Assembly (NCBI RefSeq): GCF_000014885.1
Contig: NC_011566.1
Span: 372,001-436,000 of the forward strand
From: Shewanella piezotolerans WP3
Lineage (GTDB): Bacteria > Pseudomonadota > Gammaproteobacteria > Enterobacterales > Shewanellaceae
Reading direction: 5' to 3'
Length of the DNA stretch: 64,000 nucleotides
Program-made: the position numbers and the translations under genes
Shown: piece by piece, positions 44,432 to 53,740 of the stretch
How positions within the stretch are numbered: the stretch's first letter is position 1
Layout of the letters: the number at the start of each line of letters is the position of its first letter
Notes under the pieces: model-generated
Told to the model about the DNA's origin: nothing
The model's input: only the letters and a program-made list of their open reading frames with translations
Databases searched by the model: none

Positions 44432-44453
44432 AAAGCCACTATAGAGTGGCTTT
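44432..44453 (-). terminator. Terminator of the hem operon
   Basis: A 9-bp perfect stem (44432-44440/44445-44453) with flanking A and T runs, just past the hemY stop on the minus strand. The rest of 44201-44480 is the AT-rich leader of adhesin 2, with no gene visible. Confidence 0.85.
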
Positions 44454-44480
44454 TATATACATAATGGATATAAAAATAAG

Positions 44481-45647
44481 TTACAGCTTAGCGGCATTTC
44501 TTCTGGTTTGAAGTGCTCTGTTTAATTCGCCTTGGTGCTCTTGTACGTCAGCAAGCGCGTGTAAGTTACTGATATCGTCCTGGAGGTAACAAGCTTTTTG
44601 CCACCATATTTTAGCATTGTGATAGTCATGATTTTGGTGATACAACTTAGCTAAACAGACCTGATAATCTACGTTATCTTCAAAGTTAGCTTCGAGCGCT
44701 AATAGCTGCTTTTTAGCTTCAACATCCGACGGGGTGAGCACTTGAGATAATGCTTCAAAAATGGCTTTTGATGGAGATGTTTTAAGCTGCTTTTGCAGCA
44801 GCTTTATAGACTGCTCTTTTTGGTTATAGCGATTTAAGCCGATGGCATATTCTGCGATATACTCAGCTTGTTTTCGTTCGCTACGTGATAGCCAGTGCCA
44901 ACATTTCTCTAGTTCTTGCTCATTTGTACTTGCGGCATTCTTTAGTAAAGCGATATTGGTTTCAAAGGTAAGCTTTTTAAATATATCGTCAGCCATAATC
45001 TGTTTTTTGCTGGCAATTGGTAAAATAAGTTTAAGGGCTTGCCAATCTTGCTGCGCTTTATATAGGTCAACAGCGAGCTTTATCACGGGGGCTTTGCTTT
45101 TGCTGGTAGGATTGAGCTTATCTAGCTCTTCTCGGGCTAAAGCTAATTCACCCTGTTGCAACAAATAGCGGGTGCGGGTAGTACTCACCGCTTTTGTGGC
45201 TAACGGTTCAAGCTCTGCTTTTGCCAGATACTCATCACGTGCGGCAATATTATTTTGATGTTGTGCTGCTCGCGCAGCCGCGAGCAGATTAAGTGCGGGG
45301 ATTTCACCCTTATCAGCACCTTTAACCATGGCTTTTTCGGCAGCGGCCCAATCTTCTTCTGCAAGCGCTAAAGCCCCCATTAGGGTGTGCTTTCTTGCTG
45401 CCTTTTTACGCCACTTTTCAGGTAGTAGTCGACTTCCTAAAATGAGGTTTAACACCCAAACAATAACAAACTCAGCCAGTTGTAGCAGACTGTAAAATAT
45501 AACCAGTGCAATAACGGCAAAGACGATACTGGTCTCTACTTGATAGTCACCAACGGCAAGATAAAGGTAGCCTTTATTTCCTGCTAGAAATGGACTGATG
45601 AAGAAGCCCAGTAAAATAATGCCTAGATAGACCAGAACGCGAACCAT
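44481..45647 (-). CDS. hemY: HemY protein (TPR membrane protein of the hem operon)
   Basis: 388 residues (E. coli HemY 398). Two N-terminal TM helices (about 3-22 and 38-65) are followed by a helical TPR-like region to the C-terminus. It lies last in a hemC-hemD-hemX-hemY operon and its ATG overlaps the hemX stop codon. Despite the name, this is not protoporphyrinogen oxidase; its role in late haem steps or at the membrane is still unclear for gammaproteobacteria. Confidence 0.9.
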   Translation of the reverse strand: MVRVLVYLGIILLGFFISPFLAGNKGYLYLAVGDYQVETSIVFAVIALVIFYSLLQLAEFVIVWVLNLILGSRLLPEKWRKKAARKHTLMGALALAEEDWAAAEKAMVKGADKGEIPALNLLAAARAAQHQNNIAARDEYLAKAELEPLATKAVSTTRTRYLLQQGELALAREELDKLNPTSKSKAPVIKLAVDLYKAQQDWQALKLILPIASKKQIMADDIFKKLTFETNIALLKNAASTNEQELEKCWHWLSRSERKQAEYIAEYAIGLNRYNQKEQSIKLLQKQLKTSPSKAIFEALSQVLTPSDVEAKKQLLALEANFEDNVDYQVCLAKLYHQNHDYHNAKIWWQKACYLQDDISNLHALADVQEHQGELNRALQTRRNAAKL

Positions 45648-46795
45648 TATTGTGCCCCCTCTGTCATCAAGTTACCGTAGGTGACCAATTGATTTAATAA
45701 GTTAGATGAATCAAATCGTTCAAGCGACGTTGTTTGAATCTTCAAGGTTTCTAATGCATCTAAAGTGGTTAGAGCATCTGTGACTTGTTGATCTTTAAGA
45801 TCGAAATACTGATAGACCCATTTTCTCGCCAGCTTAACTGAATTGCGGTAATTCACTTGGTCTTGGCGATATAGTGCGAGTTGAGCTTGTAGTAATTTGT
45901 TGCGGGTATTTTCGACAAGGTACCACTGTTGATCGGGTTCTAGTAATGGTGCGGCATCAGTGGTGCGCTTTCTTATAATGACGAAGTCATCAATTAGCGC
46001 TTGCCATGATTTGGCAAGGTTTGATTGCCAATCATCTAATGAATCACTCACCTGGGTATCTTTTAACTCTTCAGCAGAAAAATGAGTTTCAGCTCGGTTT
46101 AATGGCAAGGTCTCCAATCCATCAATTAAAGTATCAAGGGTTAATACTGTTCCGGCAATATCGGTATTTTTAATCGAGGCGGTAGCGGCAATATCTTTTG
46201 CGAGCGCTTTTCTAAGTGGCATTAGTGACGGATCGCGCATTGACTTTATGCGTTCGTCGGCCGCTTTTAGTAGGCTAGTTGCAGTGCTAGGATCTTTCTC
46301 TAACCACAATTTTTGCCCTGCAAGGCGTACTAGGTATTTCGCTTCCTCTGCGCGCCAATGGTTAGGGTTGCGTTGAGCAATTATCGAGACTCTTTCTTGT
46401 AGTTGCGTTTGTTCGCTTTGAGCGGTTGATAGCGCTAAATCCACAGCAGATTTAAATTGATTCTGCTGCTGCTCTAAAAAGGCGATACGCTGATTGGGTT
46501 TAACAAGTTCAGCCTGTAACTTCTGCTCTAATGCCAAAGATTGCGCTTTTTGCGTTTCAAGCTGTTGATATAGATGGTATCCGCCAGCAGCTGTGGCAAA
46601 AGCGATTATCAATAGTAAAAAAAGCGTAATAATAACGCCCCATGGTGTCGTTTTATTTGCTGCAGGAGGTTCATTCACCGCTGGTTGTGCTGCGCTACTT
46701 TGCGGTTCAGACTGAGCCTCAATAACGGGCTGTGACGCATTAGTTTCTTCTGGAGTAGGCTCTGTGGAGCTGGCGTCAGTGTGCTTGTTTTCCAT
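45647..46795 (-). CDS. hemX: HemX protein (uroporphyrinogen-III C-methyltransferase-like by name)
   Basis: 382 residues (E. coli HemX 393). An acidic, Pro/Ala/Gln-rich cytoplasmic N-terminus (about 1-50), a single TM helix (about 52-72), a coiled coil (about 75-125) and a helical periplasmic part with Trp-Arg-Ala-Glu-Glu-Ala-Lys-Tyr-Leu-Val. Although often labelled a methyltransferase, it has no SAM-binding motif. It is third in the hem operon and overlaps hemY. Confidence 0.9.
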   Translation of the reverse strand: MENKHTDASSTEPTPEETNASQPVIEAQSEPQSSAAQPAVNEPPAANKTTPWGVIITLFLLLIIAFATAAGGYHLYQQLETQKAQSLALEQKLQAELVKPNQRIAFLEQQQNQFKSAVDLALSTAQSEQTQLQERVSIIAQRNPNHWRAEEAKYLVRLAGQKLWLEKDPSTATSLLKAADERIKSMRDPSLMPLRKALAKDIAATASIKNTDIAGTVLTLDTLIDGLETLPLNRAETHFSAEELKDTQVSDSLDDWQSNLAKSWQALIDDFVIIRKRTTDAAPLLEPDQQWYLVENTRNKLLQAQLALYRQDQVNYRNSVKLARKWVYQYFDLKDQQVTDALTTLDALETLKIQTTSLERFDSSNLLNQLVTYGNLMTEGAQ

Positions 46796-46861
46796 TAAAC
46801 AGTCCTTGAAAGCGATGATGCTGCAGTAAAACGAGTATTTACTAATGCTTAAGTGACTAAA

Positions 46862-47590
46862 CTATAAGGATAGTGCAGTCAGCATAGCATTGGTATTGGC
46901 TGCTTTTGCATTGGTTACGGTGATTAGACCGTACGCAGTAGCTTTATCATATACTCGGGAGCTAGGGACTATAATATGACAAGTTTGCAGCCATGCAAAT
47001 AGTTCATTTGGAACAGTTTTGACGAGGTTATCGAGTATTTCGCCACTGGTAATGATGATAGTGTCTATACCAAACGATTGCCATTGCTGGCAAATATTAC
47101 TCATATCTAACTCGGGACATCCTCTTTGATAGACTTCCCAATAAGCTAAATTTGCGTTGCGCTTGGTTAGCTCTATTGCTAAATCCTCTCTGCCACCAAC
47201 GCCTCGAACAATGACAATATTCTTATCATCGACACTTTTAAGTGAGGGTAAGCTGAGTAAGCCTTCTGTTTGCTGACAATTATCAGGCGCTTTCTCAGCA
47301 CTAATATCAAGGGCTTGTAAGGCTAGATAAGTCGCTTGGCCGACAGCATAGTATTTTGCAGATTCTGGCCATCTGGCTGCAATGGCTTCGGAAGCAAACT
47401 TTACGGCATTGGTACTAATAAAAATGATGATATCAGCATGGGCAAGTGTGCTGCTGACTTGTGTTGATTGGAGATTTGAAGTGGGTGTTACCTGTAATAA
47501 AGGCGTAGTAAGGTAAGAGACGTTCCTAAAAGATAACGCCTCTTCCATTAACTGATTGCGCCCTTCTGGACGCGTCAGTAATACCTTCAT
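46862..47590 (-). CDS. hemD: Uroporphyrinogen-III synthase
   Basis: 242 residues, the usual size. It cyclises hydroxymethylbilane to uroporphyrinogen III. The family is poorly conserved, but Leu-Leu-Thr-Arg-Pro-Glu-Gly at the N-terminus, Ile-Phe-Ile-Ser-Thr-Asn-Ala-Val near 55 and Ile-Ile-Thr-Ser-Gly-Glu near 180 are its signature loops. It follows hemC by nine bases, supplying the next enzyme of the same pathway. Confidence 0.93.
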   Translation of the reverse strand: MKVLLTRPEGRNQLMEEALSFRNVSYLTTPLLQVTPTSNLQSTQVSSTLAHADIIIFISTNAVKFASEAIAARWPESAKYYAVGQATYLALQALDISAEKAPDNCQQTEGLLSLPSLKSVDDKNIVIVRGVGGREDLAIELTKRNANLAYWEVYQRGCPELDMSNICQQWQSFGIDTIIITSGEILDNLVKTVPNELFAWLQTCHIIVPSSRVYDKATAYGLITVTNAKAANTNAMLTALSL

Positions 47591-47599
47591 TGAATCAAC

Positions 47600-48532
47600 T
47601 TATGCTTTTGCATACACTGCATCAAGAATAGTCTTTGCGCCTTTTGAAAGCAGCTCTTCAGCAAGTGCTACACCAAGTTGCTCTGCATCGTTCTTATTGC
47701 CAGAGGTTGCGGCTTCAATGACTTGGCTTCCATCTGGATTACCCACTAAACCGCGCAGGCTTAACGTATCGCCGTCGATTTCAGCATAAGCGCCGATAGG
47801 CACCTGACATCCACCCTCTAGACGGGTGTTCATTGCACGTTCAGCGATCACGCGTTGACGTGTTTCTAAATGCTCCAATGGTGCAAGAAGTGCTTTTACA
47901 CGAGCATCATCAGTACGACATTCAATGCCTACAGCACCTTGGCCGTTTGCTGGCAGTGAGTCTTCTGCTGATATGAAACTGGTAATTCTCTCTTCAAGCT
48001 TTAAGCGCTTCAGACCTGCTGCTGCAAGAATGATGGCATCATAGTTACCTGCATCAAGTTTAGCTAAACGAGTACCTACATTACCGCGAAGATCTTTGAT
48101 TTGAAGATCTGGACGAGCCGCTCTGATCTGGCATTGACGACGTAAGCTTGAAGTTCCAACCACTGCGCCTTGCGGTAGTTCATTGATGCTAGAGAAGTTG
48201 TTTGACACAAATGCATCACGTGGATCTTCACGTTCACAAATAACTTCAAGACCTAGGCCTTCAGGGAAATCAACTGGTACGTCTTTCATTGAATGAACGG
48301 CGATATCAGCTCTGTCTTCTAACATGGCAACTTCGAGTTCTTTTACGAATAAGCCTTTACCACCAACTTTAGCAAGCGGTGTGTCTAAGATGATGTCACC
48401 TTTAGTGCTCATCGGCAGCAATTCAACGGTGAGGCCTTCATGGATTTTTTCCAGTTCAGCTTTCACAAATTCAGCTTGCCACATGGCAAGAGGGCTCTTA
48501 CGTGTTGCGATACGGATTACATTTTGAGACAT
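47600..48532 (-). CDS. hemC: Hydroxymethylbilane synthase (porphobilinogen deaminase)
   Basis: 310 residues (E. coli 313). It polymerises four porphobilinogen units. Visible landmarks: Ile-Ala-Thr-Arg-Lys-Ser-Pro-Leu-Ala at the N-terminus, Val-His-Ser-Met-Lys-Asp-Val-Pro near 80 and the dipyrromethane-cofactor Cys in Glu-Gly-Gly-Cys-Gln-Val-Pro near 242. It is first in the hem operon and divergent from cyaA, as in E. coli; the spacer between them contains a MITE and a CRP site. Confidence 0.97.
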   Translation of the reverse strand: MSQNVIRIATRKSPLAMWQAEFVKAELEKIHEGLTVELLPMSTKGDIILDTPLAKVGGKGLFVKELEVAMLEDRADIAVHSMKDVPVDFPEGLGLEVICEREDPRDAFVSNNFSSINELPQGAVVGTSSLRRQCQIRAARPDLQIKDLRGNVGTRLAKLDAGNYDAIILAAAGLKRLKLEERITSFISAEDSLPANGQGAVGIECRTDDARVKALLAPLEHLETRQRVIAERAMNTRLEGGCQVPIGAYAEIDGDTLSLRGLVGNPDGSQVIEAATSGNKNDAEQLGVALAEELLSKGAKTILDAVYAKA

Positions 48533-48629
48533 GCAGAATATTCCATCTTAGAACTTAGTTGCGCCAATGCTAACATTGCCCGATTGCAGATGTAACATTC
48601 TGCTGTTGATTCTTTGAAGTATACCCAAT

Positions 48630-48897
48630 TATATACCCGTTCTACCTGAAGATGCAGGATTCAGTGGGAATTTAATGGACTTTAATCACGGCATTGATTG
48701 CAACGAATGGTCATTTCCTTGGTAAAATCAATAACACAGAGTAAAGTCCATTAAAGCCCATCGCAGAAGGCTTTGTGGCAGCCCGCTTCGTTGTTGCACT
48801 AATTTAAAAGGGAAGAACCATTTCTACATTAATGCGCCTAGAATTGAACTGACACAATGCCTCTGAAACGAGCACCTTCAAGTAGAACGGGTATATA
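48630..48897. mobile_element. 268-bp MITE, family 2, complete copy
   Basis: The terminal inverted repeats are about 26 bases: left 48630-48655 and right 48872-48897, sharing TATATACCCGTTCTAC and then a CTTGAAGGTGC-like inner part with two mismatches. Inside is a further inverted pair around AATGGACTTTAAT (near 48673) and its complement near 48740. There is no coding sequence. A damaged second copy lies at 60761-60915. It fills most of the hemC-cyaA spacer. Confidence 0.85.
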
Positions 48898-48905
48898 CCA
48901 CTGAA

Positions 48906-48927
48906 AAATGTGATCGGAGTCACATTT
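48906..48927 (+). promoter_or_regulatory. CRP-cAMP binding site upstream of cyaA
   Basis: AAATGTGA, six bases, then TCACATTT: both half-sites match the CRP consensus fully over 8 bases. It ends 67 bases before the cyaA start codon. A possible promoter (TTGCTG at 48930-48935, TACATT at 48953-48958, spacing 17) lies just downstream, so the site is placed for cAMP feedback on cyaA, known in E. coli as repression; activation cannot be excluded. Confidence 0.9.
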
Positions 48928-48993
48928 ACTTGCTGCAAAACATTTTGCCGTATACATTAGAGATAGCGATATAGACTAAGGAGTTAGCTTAAC

Positions 48994-51417
48994 TTGGTAG
49001 AAAAGCTCGATATGCACGAATGTGCAGCTGAAAGATTGGATAGTATTCGATACGCCAGAGCGAGCGCTTTACTGTCGCCCCTTAAACGCTACCTGCTTCG
49101 TCTAATCCCTGTTCTATTGCATCATCGTTCTGAAAAGCTACCTGGCTACAATGGGCCGTTTACCCCATGTGGCATATTTGATTTCCATTTAAGCAGTGAA
49201 GACTTTGAAGCTTGTGACACCCTAAACCTCAATGTTCCGCCAAATGCTACTAAATCTAACCCTATGATTGAAGGGGTTTATAGCATGGGAAGTACTGCCA
49301 GCTTCGGGCAGAATTCACAGAGTGATATAGATGTTTGGCTTATCCATAGTCAATTAATGAGCAAAAATCAGTGTGAGTTATTATCCCAAAAAGCCACATT
49401 ATTAACCGAGTGGTTTGCCCAGTATGACTTCGAAGTGAATATTTATTTGGTTCATCCTGAGCAGTTCATTATGGCTCAAGAGGAGCAAGCACATCTATAT
49501 AATTGTATGGGACATGAGCACAGTGGCAGTGCTCAGCATTGGTTGTTATTAGAAGAGTTCTATCGCAGCCATTTTAAGCTTGCAGGCAAAGTCATTGCTT
49601 GGTGGCCTAAAGCCAAAACCAAATCTTATTTACTTTCGCTTGGCGATGCGCAAACACTGCCGGCTAGTGAGTATTTTGGTGCGTCTTTGTGGCAGCTCTA
49701 TAAAGGGGTCGAAAAGCCTCATAAAGCATTGTTAAAAGTACTACTGCTAGAAGCATATGCCAGTGAGTATCCGAGTACTCAATTGGTGAGCGAACGCATT
49801 TGGCAGCGTACCTTAGAAGGTGATTTTTCAGCAGGCAATGACGCTTATTACTTATTGTATGAGTCAATCGAAAAATACCTATTGAAGCTAGGTGATGCGA
49901 GAAGGTTAGAGATCACGCGTCGCTGTTTTTATCTAAAGTGCGGCGTAAGACTCAGTCTGCCAGAACAAGCGAAAGACTGGCGCTACTATAAAATCCACCA
50001 GTTGGTTGAAGATTGGGGCTGGGCAGCCAGCCTAGTTGAAACCCTCGATAATTGTGAGCATTGGCATTGCGGACAACTGCAGTGGTTTAATGAACAACTC
50101 AATGAGCTAATGCTAGGTAGTTATCAAACCTTGCTGCACTTCGCTTCGGCTCACCGGTTGAGTGAGAGTTTGAGAATTTCCGAACTGGGTCTGCTGACCC
50201 GAAAGCTGCATACCTATTTTAGCGAAGATGAGCATCAGATCATGACGCTTAACCAGCTTTGGAGTCGCTCTCTGACAGAATCGCACCTGTCGATTATCTA
50301 TAGTGAGCAAGATAAAAACTATTATCTGTATCGATGCGCGCCTCAGCCGAGAAATTTTTTACAGCATAGTGCCGTTTATCACTCAAAAAGTAAGGCTAAG
50401 CTATTGGTGTGGGCCTCACTAAATGGAGTCTCTGTTGAGGGAACGCGCTGGTATGAGGTTAAGAAGAGTAAGCACAGAGCGACTTTTTTAACAACGGCGG
50501 CAGATCGCTTAGTTGGTTTAATTGATATTGGTTCGATGAAAGTTTCAAAGTTGGCGCTCTGCCAGCCTTGGCACTTTAAAAAGTTGGTGTTCCTGCTTAA
50601 CTTTAATAGTGACCCTACTGAGCAATGGGTGGGGCAGGAGATAATGGCGGATTATCTAAACAGCAATGTATTTTCCATGGGAAAAAGCAGTAGCAATATG
50701 CTGGGCTCTATCGATGTCATCAGTCTAAATAGTTGGGGGGAGTGGCATTGCCACCATTTCGAGGGACAGAAGGCGTTATTGGATACGCTGGCCTTTATCA
50801 CTCCTGGGATGAAAAGAGCCTCGCAAGATGTTGCTATGGAAGTGATTAGTTGTTCGAGTAAGCTCAGATCTCAAACTGAACGAAGCGTTAAAAATCTACT
50901 TGATAGAACGGTTCGCTTAAGTCGTGGTGCACAAGAGTCATCAACATTGGTCTATCCGCTTAAAGTCGGTAAGATCCGTTATGGTATTTTCTTTAATAAC
51001 AGAGGTATGCATTTTGAAAACCTCAGTGATGCTAAGTCATTCTATCAGCAGTTATCAAAGAAAAAACTGGTTGAAATACCAAGGCCAGAGCTTGGCAATG
51101 AGCCGTTTTCAAAGATCCCTTCGGTTATTCAAGATTACGCCGCGAGAGGGGCTATTCAGTATTTCTTGCGTCAAAGAAGCGAAGGCTTAGATGTGTTTAT
51201 CTTAGATGAAAACAATGCCCTCAATCATTATGTGCAGGAGGAGGTTGATATTGAAGGATTAGTGAGTCAGGTCAGTCATCACCATGCTTTTAATGATTCT
51301 ATATTGGAGCGAGAGCAATTTAACATGCCTCAATTTTTTAAGCTGGAACGCTTGAGTGGTAAATTGGTAGCGCTGCCTTTTGGTGTCTCGAAAGAGGCCT
51401 ATGAGGTAGAGTTTTAG
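48994..51417 (+). CDS. cyaA: Class I adenylate cyclase
   Basis: 807 residues (E. coli 848). It makes cAMP from ATP. The N-terminal half is catalytic, with Gly-Ser-Thr-Ala-Ser-Phe-Gly-Gln near 92-99 and Ser-Asp-Ile-Asp-Val-Trp near 103, the nucleotidyltransferase-like core; the C-terminal half is regulatory. The start is TTG at 48994 with AAGGAG ten bases upstream; a later ATG at 49012 lacks a ribosome site. E. coli cyaA also starts at TTG, which limits expression. It is divergent from hemC, with the CRP site ahead, and terminates at a strong hairpin shared with cyaY. Confidence 0.96.
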   Translation: MVEKLDMHECAAERLDSIRYARASALLSPLKRYLLRLIPVLLHHRSEKLPGYNGPFTPCGIFDFHLSSEDFEACDTLNLNVPPNATKSNPMIEGVYSMGSTASFGQNSQSDIDVWLIHSQLMSKNQCELLSQKATLLTEWFAQYDFEVNIYLVHPEQFIMAQEEQAHLYNCMGHEHSGSAQHWLLLEEFYRSHFKLAGKVIAWWPKAKTKSYLLSLGDAQTLPASEYFGASLWQLYKGVEKPHKALLKVLLLEAYASEYPSTQLVSERIWQRTLEGDFSAGNDAYYLLYESIEKYLLKLGDARRLEITRRCFYLKCGVRLSLPEQAKDWRYYKIHQLVEDWGWAASLVETLDNCEHWHCGQLQWFNEQLNELMLGSYQTLLHFASAHRLSESLRISELGLLTRKLHTYFSEDEHQIMTLNQLWSRSLTESHLSIIYSEQDKNYYLYRCAPQPRNFLQHSAVYHSKSKAKLLVWASLNGVSVEGTRWYEVKKSKHRATFLTTAADRLVGLIDIGSMKVSKLALCQPWHFKKLVFLLNFNSDPTEQWVGQEIMADYLNSNVFSMGKSSSNMLGSIDVISLNSWGEWHCHHFEGQKALLDTLAFITPGMKRASQDVAMEVISCSSKLRSQTERSVKNLLDRTVRLSRGAQESSTLVYPLKVGKIRYGIFFNNRGMHFENLSDAKSFYQQLSKKKLVEIPRPELGNEPFSKIPSVIQDYAARGAIQYFLRQRSEGLDVFILDENNALNHYVQEEVDIEGLVSQVSHHHAFNDSILEREQFNMPQFFKLERLSGKLVALPFGVSKEAYEVEF

Positions 51418-51434
51418 GTCAAATTATTAACAGA

Positions 51435-51464
51435 AAAAGAGGAGTGTTAGTTCTCCTCTTTTTT
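51435..51464. terminator. Bidirectional terminator between cyaA and cyaY
   Basis: A 10-bp perfect stem (51435-51444/51453-51462) with an eight-base loop, followed by T residues on the plus strand and A residues on the left, so it can serve both convergent genes. Confidence 0.93.
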
Positions 51465-51472
51465 ATAATGAG

Positions 51473-51805
51473 CTATTTGATATCTAGTTTTAGACCACTT
51501 TGCTTGAAAATAGACTCAATGACAAATGGCATAAACTCATTGTCATTACGTTGATCTAACCATTTTCCGTCAATGTAAGCGAAGTGGTACCCGCCGAACT
51601 GAGTCGCTAACCAAATCTCATGCATCGGCTCTTGTTTGTTGATTACAATTTTAGAATTACCGTTGAACTCTAACTGCAATACATTACCTGAACCATCCAC
51701 ATCGACGTCAGCATCTTGCTCGTCAATGAGTACCTCTATCGCACTATCAATTGCTTGAAACATTTCATCTGCTAGTTGATGAAATTCGAAATCTGTCATA
51801 GCCAT
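51473..51805 (-). CDS. cyaY: Iron-sulfur cluster assembly frataxin CyaY
   Basis: 110 residues from ATG 51805, which has GAGGA nine bases upstream; ATG 51814 has no room for a ribosome site and ATG 51799 is also possible. The sequence shows the acidic first helix (Phe-His-Gln-Leu-Ala-Asp-Glu), the Glu/Asp-rich iron-binding edge, and the frataxin core Lys-Ile-Val-Ile-Asn-Lys-Gln-Glu-Pro with Ile-Trp-Leu-Ala-Thr and Gly-Gly-Tyr-His-Phe. It regulates or supplies iron to the Isc cluster machinery. It is convergent with cyaA, as usual. Confidence 0.95.
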   Translation of the reverse strand: MAMTDFEFHQLADEMFQAIDSAIEVLIDEQDADVDVDGSGNVLQLEFNGNSKIVINKQEPMHEIWLATQFGGYHFAYIDGKWLDQRNDNEFMPFVIESIFKQSGLKLDIK

Positions 51806-51814
51806 GGGAGTCAT

Positions 51815-52248
51815 TCCTCAGATTTTTAAGATTGCCGCGTTAATGAAGTCAATACTACCAATCCAGCTTGAGTTTACCAATCACAATAATTTTAAGGTTA
51901 TTGATTACTGTGATTATAAATCACCGTTAATTTAATTATATGGTTGTTTTATATGCATTTGTTTTGACTGCGATTCAACAGGGGGGTATGTCAATGATGT
52001 CGTGAAATATAGATAAATGGCGTGCTGACTACGATTAACTCGCCAAATTATGGTTTATTACCTATAAACCTTAGTAAAACACATATTACTTAGCACTAAA
52101 TAAGTGTTAGAAACAGTGGATATAAATGCGATATAGGGTTGACTGCTAATAGCCTAGTCTGCAACCATCAAGGTATCTATTTTTTGCCACACAGCAAGAC
52201 ATTGACTGATGTTACCTCAGTTCAAGTTATTGCGCTAAAGGGTCATCG
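51815..52248. other. Gene-free AT-rich spacer between cyaY and lptM
   Basis: It holds the divergent promoters of cyaY and the lptM-lysA-dapF operon. A small inverted repeat (51910-51915/51919-51924) is visible, but matches neither the CRP nor the FNR consensus. I see no gene, tRNA or terminator. Confidence 0.5.
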
Positions 52249-52425
52249 ATGTTGAAAAAAATGAGACTGTTTTTGTTGCTTGGGCTTGGTAGCCTAGTAC
52301 TTTTAGGCTGTGGGCAAAAAAGTGCACTATTTAGAGCACCTCCGCAAGACGTTAATCAAGCAGCGACGGATGCAAAGTCGCCTGACGCAGAGCCGAAGCA
52401 AAGCGAAGAAAGTAAGAAGGATTAA
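52249..52425 (+). CDS. lptM: LPS translocon maturation lipoprotein LptM (YifL)
   Basis: 58 residues. A short charged start, a Leu-rich hydrophobic segment and the lipobox Leu-Leu-Gly-Cys with Cys at residue 21, directly followed by Gly-Gln-Lys-Ser-Ala-Leu-Phe, the LptM signature (usually Gly-Gln-Lys-Gly-Pro-Leu-Tyr). The rest is a Pro/Ala/Glu-rich tail. LptM helps LptD form its disulfides in the outer membrane. It is the first gene of the operon leading to lysA, five bases ahead of it, which is the conserved place for this gene. Confidence 0.9.
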   Translation: MLKKMRLFLLLGLGSLVLLGCGQKSALFRAPPQDVNQAATDAKSPDAEPKQSEESKKD

Positions 52426-52430
52426 AGACG

Positions 52431-53675
52431 TTGGATCATTTTATATATCAAGCAGAAGAACTCTACGCCGAACAATGCCAGGTTGCAGAATTAGCTAAGC
52501 AACATGGCACGCCTCTTTACATCTATTCTCGAGCGACATTAGAGCGTCATTGGTATGCTTTTGATAATGCAGTCGCTAATCATCCACACCTCATCTGTTA
52601 TGCGGTTAAGGCAAACTCCAATATTGCAGTGTTAAATGTACTTGCACGTTTGGGGAGTGGCTTTGATATTGTCTCTGGCGGCGAGCTTGCTAGAGTGATC
52701 GAAGCCGGTGGTGATCCCGCTAAAGTGGTATTTTCTGGCGTAGGTAAAACTGTAGCTGAAATGGAGCTGGCGTTAGAGATAGGTATTTACTGCTTTAATG
52801 TTGAGTCTGCGGCTGAGTTGGAACAATTAAGTGTTGTTGCACAGCGGATGAATAAAGTGGCTCCAGTGTCGTTGCGCATCAATCCAGATGTTGATGCTGG
52901 CACTCACCCTTACATCTCTACAGGCCTTAAAGAGAATAAATTTGGTATTGCGATGGAAGAAGCTGAAGCTATTTTCCTGCGTGCTAAAGAGTTACCTTGC
53001 ATCGAAATCAAAGGCGTAGATTGTCATATTGGTTCTCAGCTTACTGAGATAAAACCGTTTTTAGATGCAATGGACAGAATGCTAGCTTTAATCGATCGAT
53101 TAGCTGAGCTTGGTATTGAAATTAAGCATTTTGATGTTGGTGGTGGGCTAGGTGTAACTTATGATGATGAGTTACCACCGCAACCTGACGTATATGCTGC
53201 CGCGCTATTGGAGCGCTTAGGTGGTCGAGATCTTAAGCTGATTTTTGAACCAGGCAGAGCGATTGCCGCCAATGCAGGTATCTTTGTCACGCAAGTACTA
53301 TACCTTAAAGAAAATAGCGATAAGCGTTTTGCTTTAGTTGATGGTGCGATGAATGACTTGATTAGACCTTCGCTTTACAGCGCATGGCAAAAAATTATCC
53401 CCGCGATCGATCGTGGTGGTGAAACCTTGAACTATGATGTTGTCGGCCCCGTTTGTGAAACCGGTGACTTTTTAGGTAAGGATCGCCAACTAAACATAGC
53501 TGCAGGTGACTACTTGGCTATTCGCTCATCGGGCGCCTATGGTTTTACTATGGCTTCGAATTACAATTCGCGTCCACGAGCAGCGGAATTGATGGTTGAT
53601 GGCGACAATGCTTACGTGATCAGAGAAAGAGAAAAACTTGCACAGCTGTGGCAAGGTGAGCAGTTACTGCCGTAA
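52431..53675 (+). CDS. lysA: Diaminopimelate decarboxylase
   Basis: 414 residues, a fold-III PLP enzyme converting meso-diaminopimelate to lysine. The PLP lysine lies in Tyr-Ala-Val-Lys-Ala-Asn-Ser-Asn near 60; His in Gly-Val-Asp-Cys-His-Ile-Gly-Ser near 198; Gly-Gly-Gly-Leu-Gly near 236; Glu-Pro-Gly-Arg near 277; and the active Cys in Gly-Pro-Val-Cys-Glu-Thr-Gly-Asp near 345. The start is TTG at 52431, just five bases after lptM. It shares the operon with dapF, the preceding enzyme of the pathway. Confidence 0.97.
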   Translation: MDHFIYQAEELYAEQCQVAELAKQHGTPLYIYSRATLERHWYAFDNAVANHPHLICYAVKANSNIAVLNVLARLGSGFDIVSGGELARVIEAGGDPAKVVFSGVGKTVAEMELALEIGIYCFNVESAAELEQLSVVAQRMNKVAPVSLRINPDVDAGTHPYISTGLKENKFGIAMEEAEAIFLRAKELPCIEIKGVDCHIGSQLTEIKPFLDAMDRMLALIDRLAELGIEIKHFDVGGGLGVTYDDELPPQPDVYAAALLERLGGRDLKLIFEPGRAIAANAGIFVTQVLYLKENSDKRFALVDGAMNDLIRPSLYSAWQKIIPAIDRGGETLNYDVVGPVCETGDFLGKDRQLNIAAGDYLAIRSSGAYGFTMASNYNSRPRAAELMVDGDNAYVIREREKLAQLWQGEQLLP

Positions 53676-53740
53676 ACTCAATAAATAGAATGTAGCGTGG
53701 TAGGTACTATCCGCTACTGTTACCTTAAAGGAAGTCCATC

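Noticed and set aside
45647..46795. HemX as an active uroporphyrinogen-III methyltransferase
   Set aside because: No SAM-binding or methyltransferase motif is present; the name is inherited and the protein is a membrane-anchored helical protein.
51910..51924. Possible CRP or FNR site upstream of lptM
   Set aside because: The symmetric arms have the wrong spacing for CRP (TGTGA-N6-TCACA) and the wrong core for FNR (TTGAT-N4-ATCAA).
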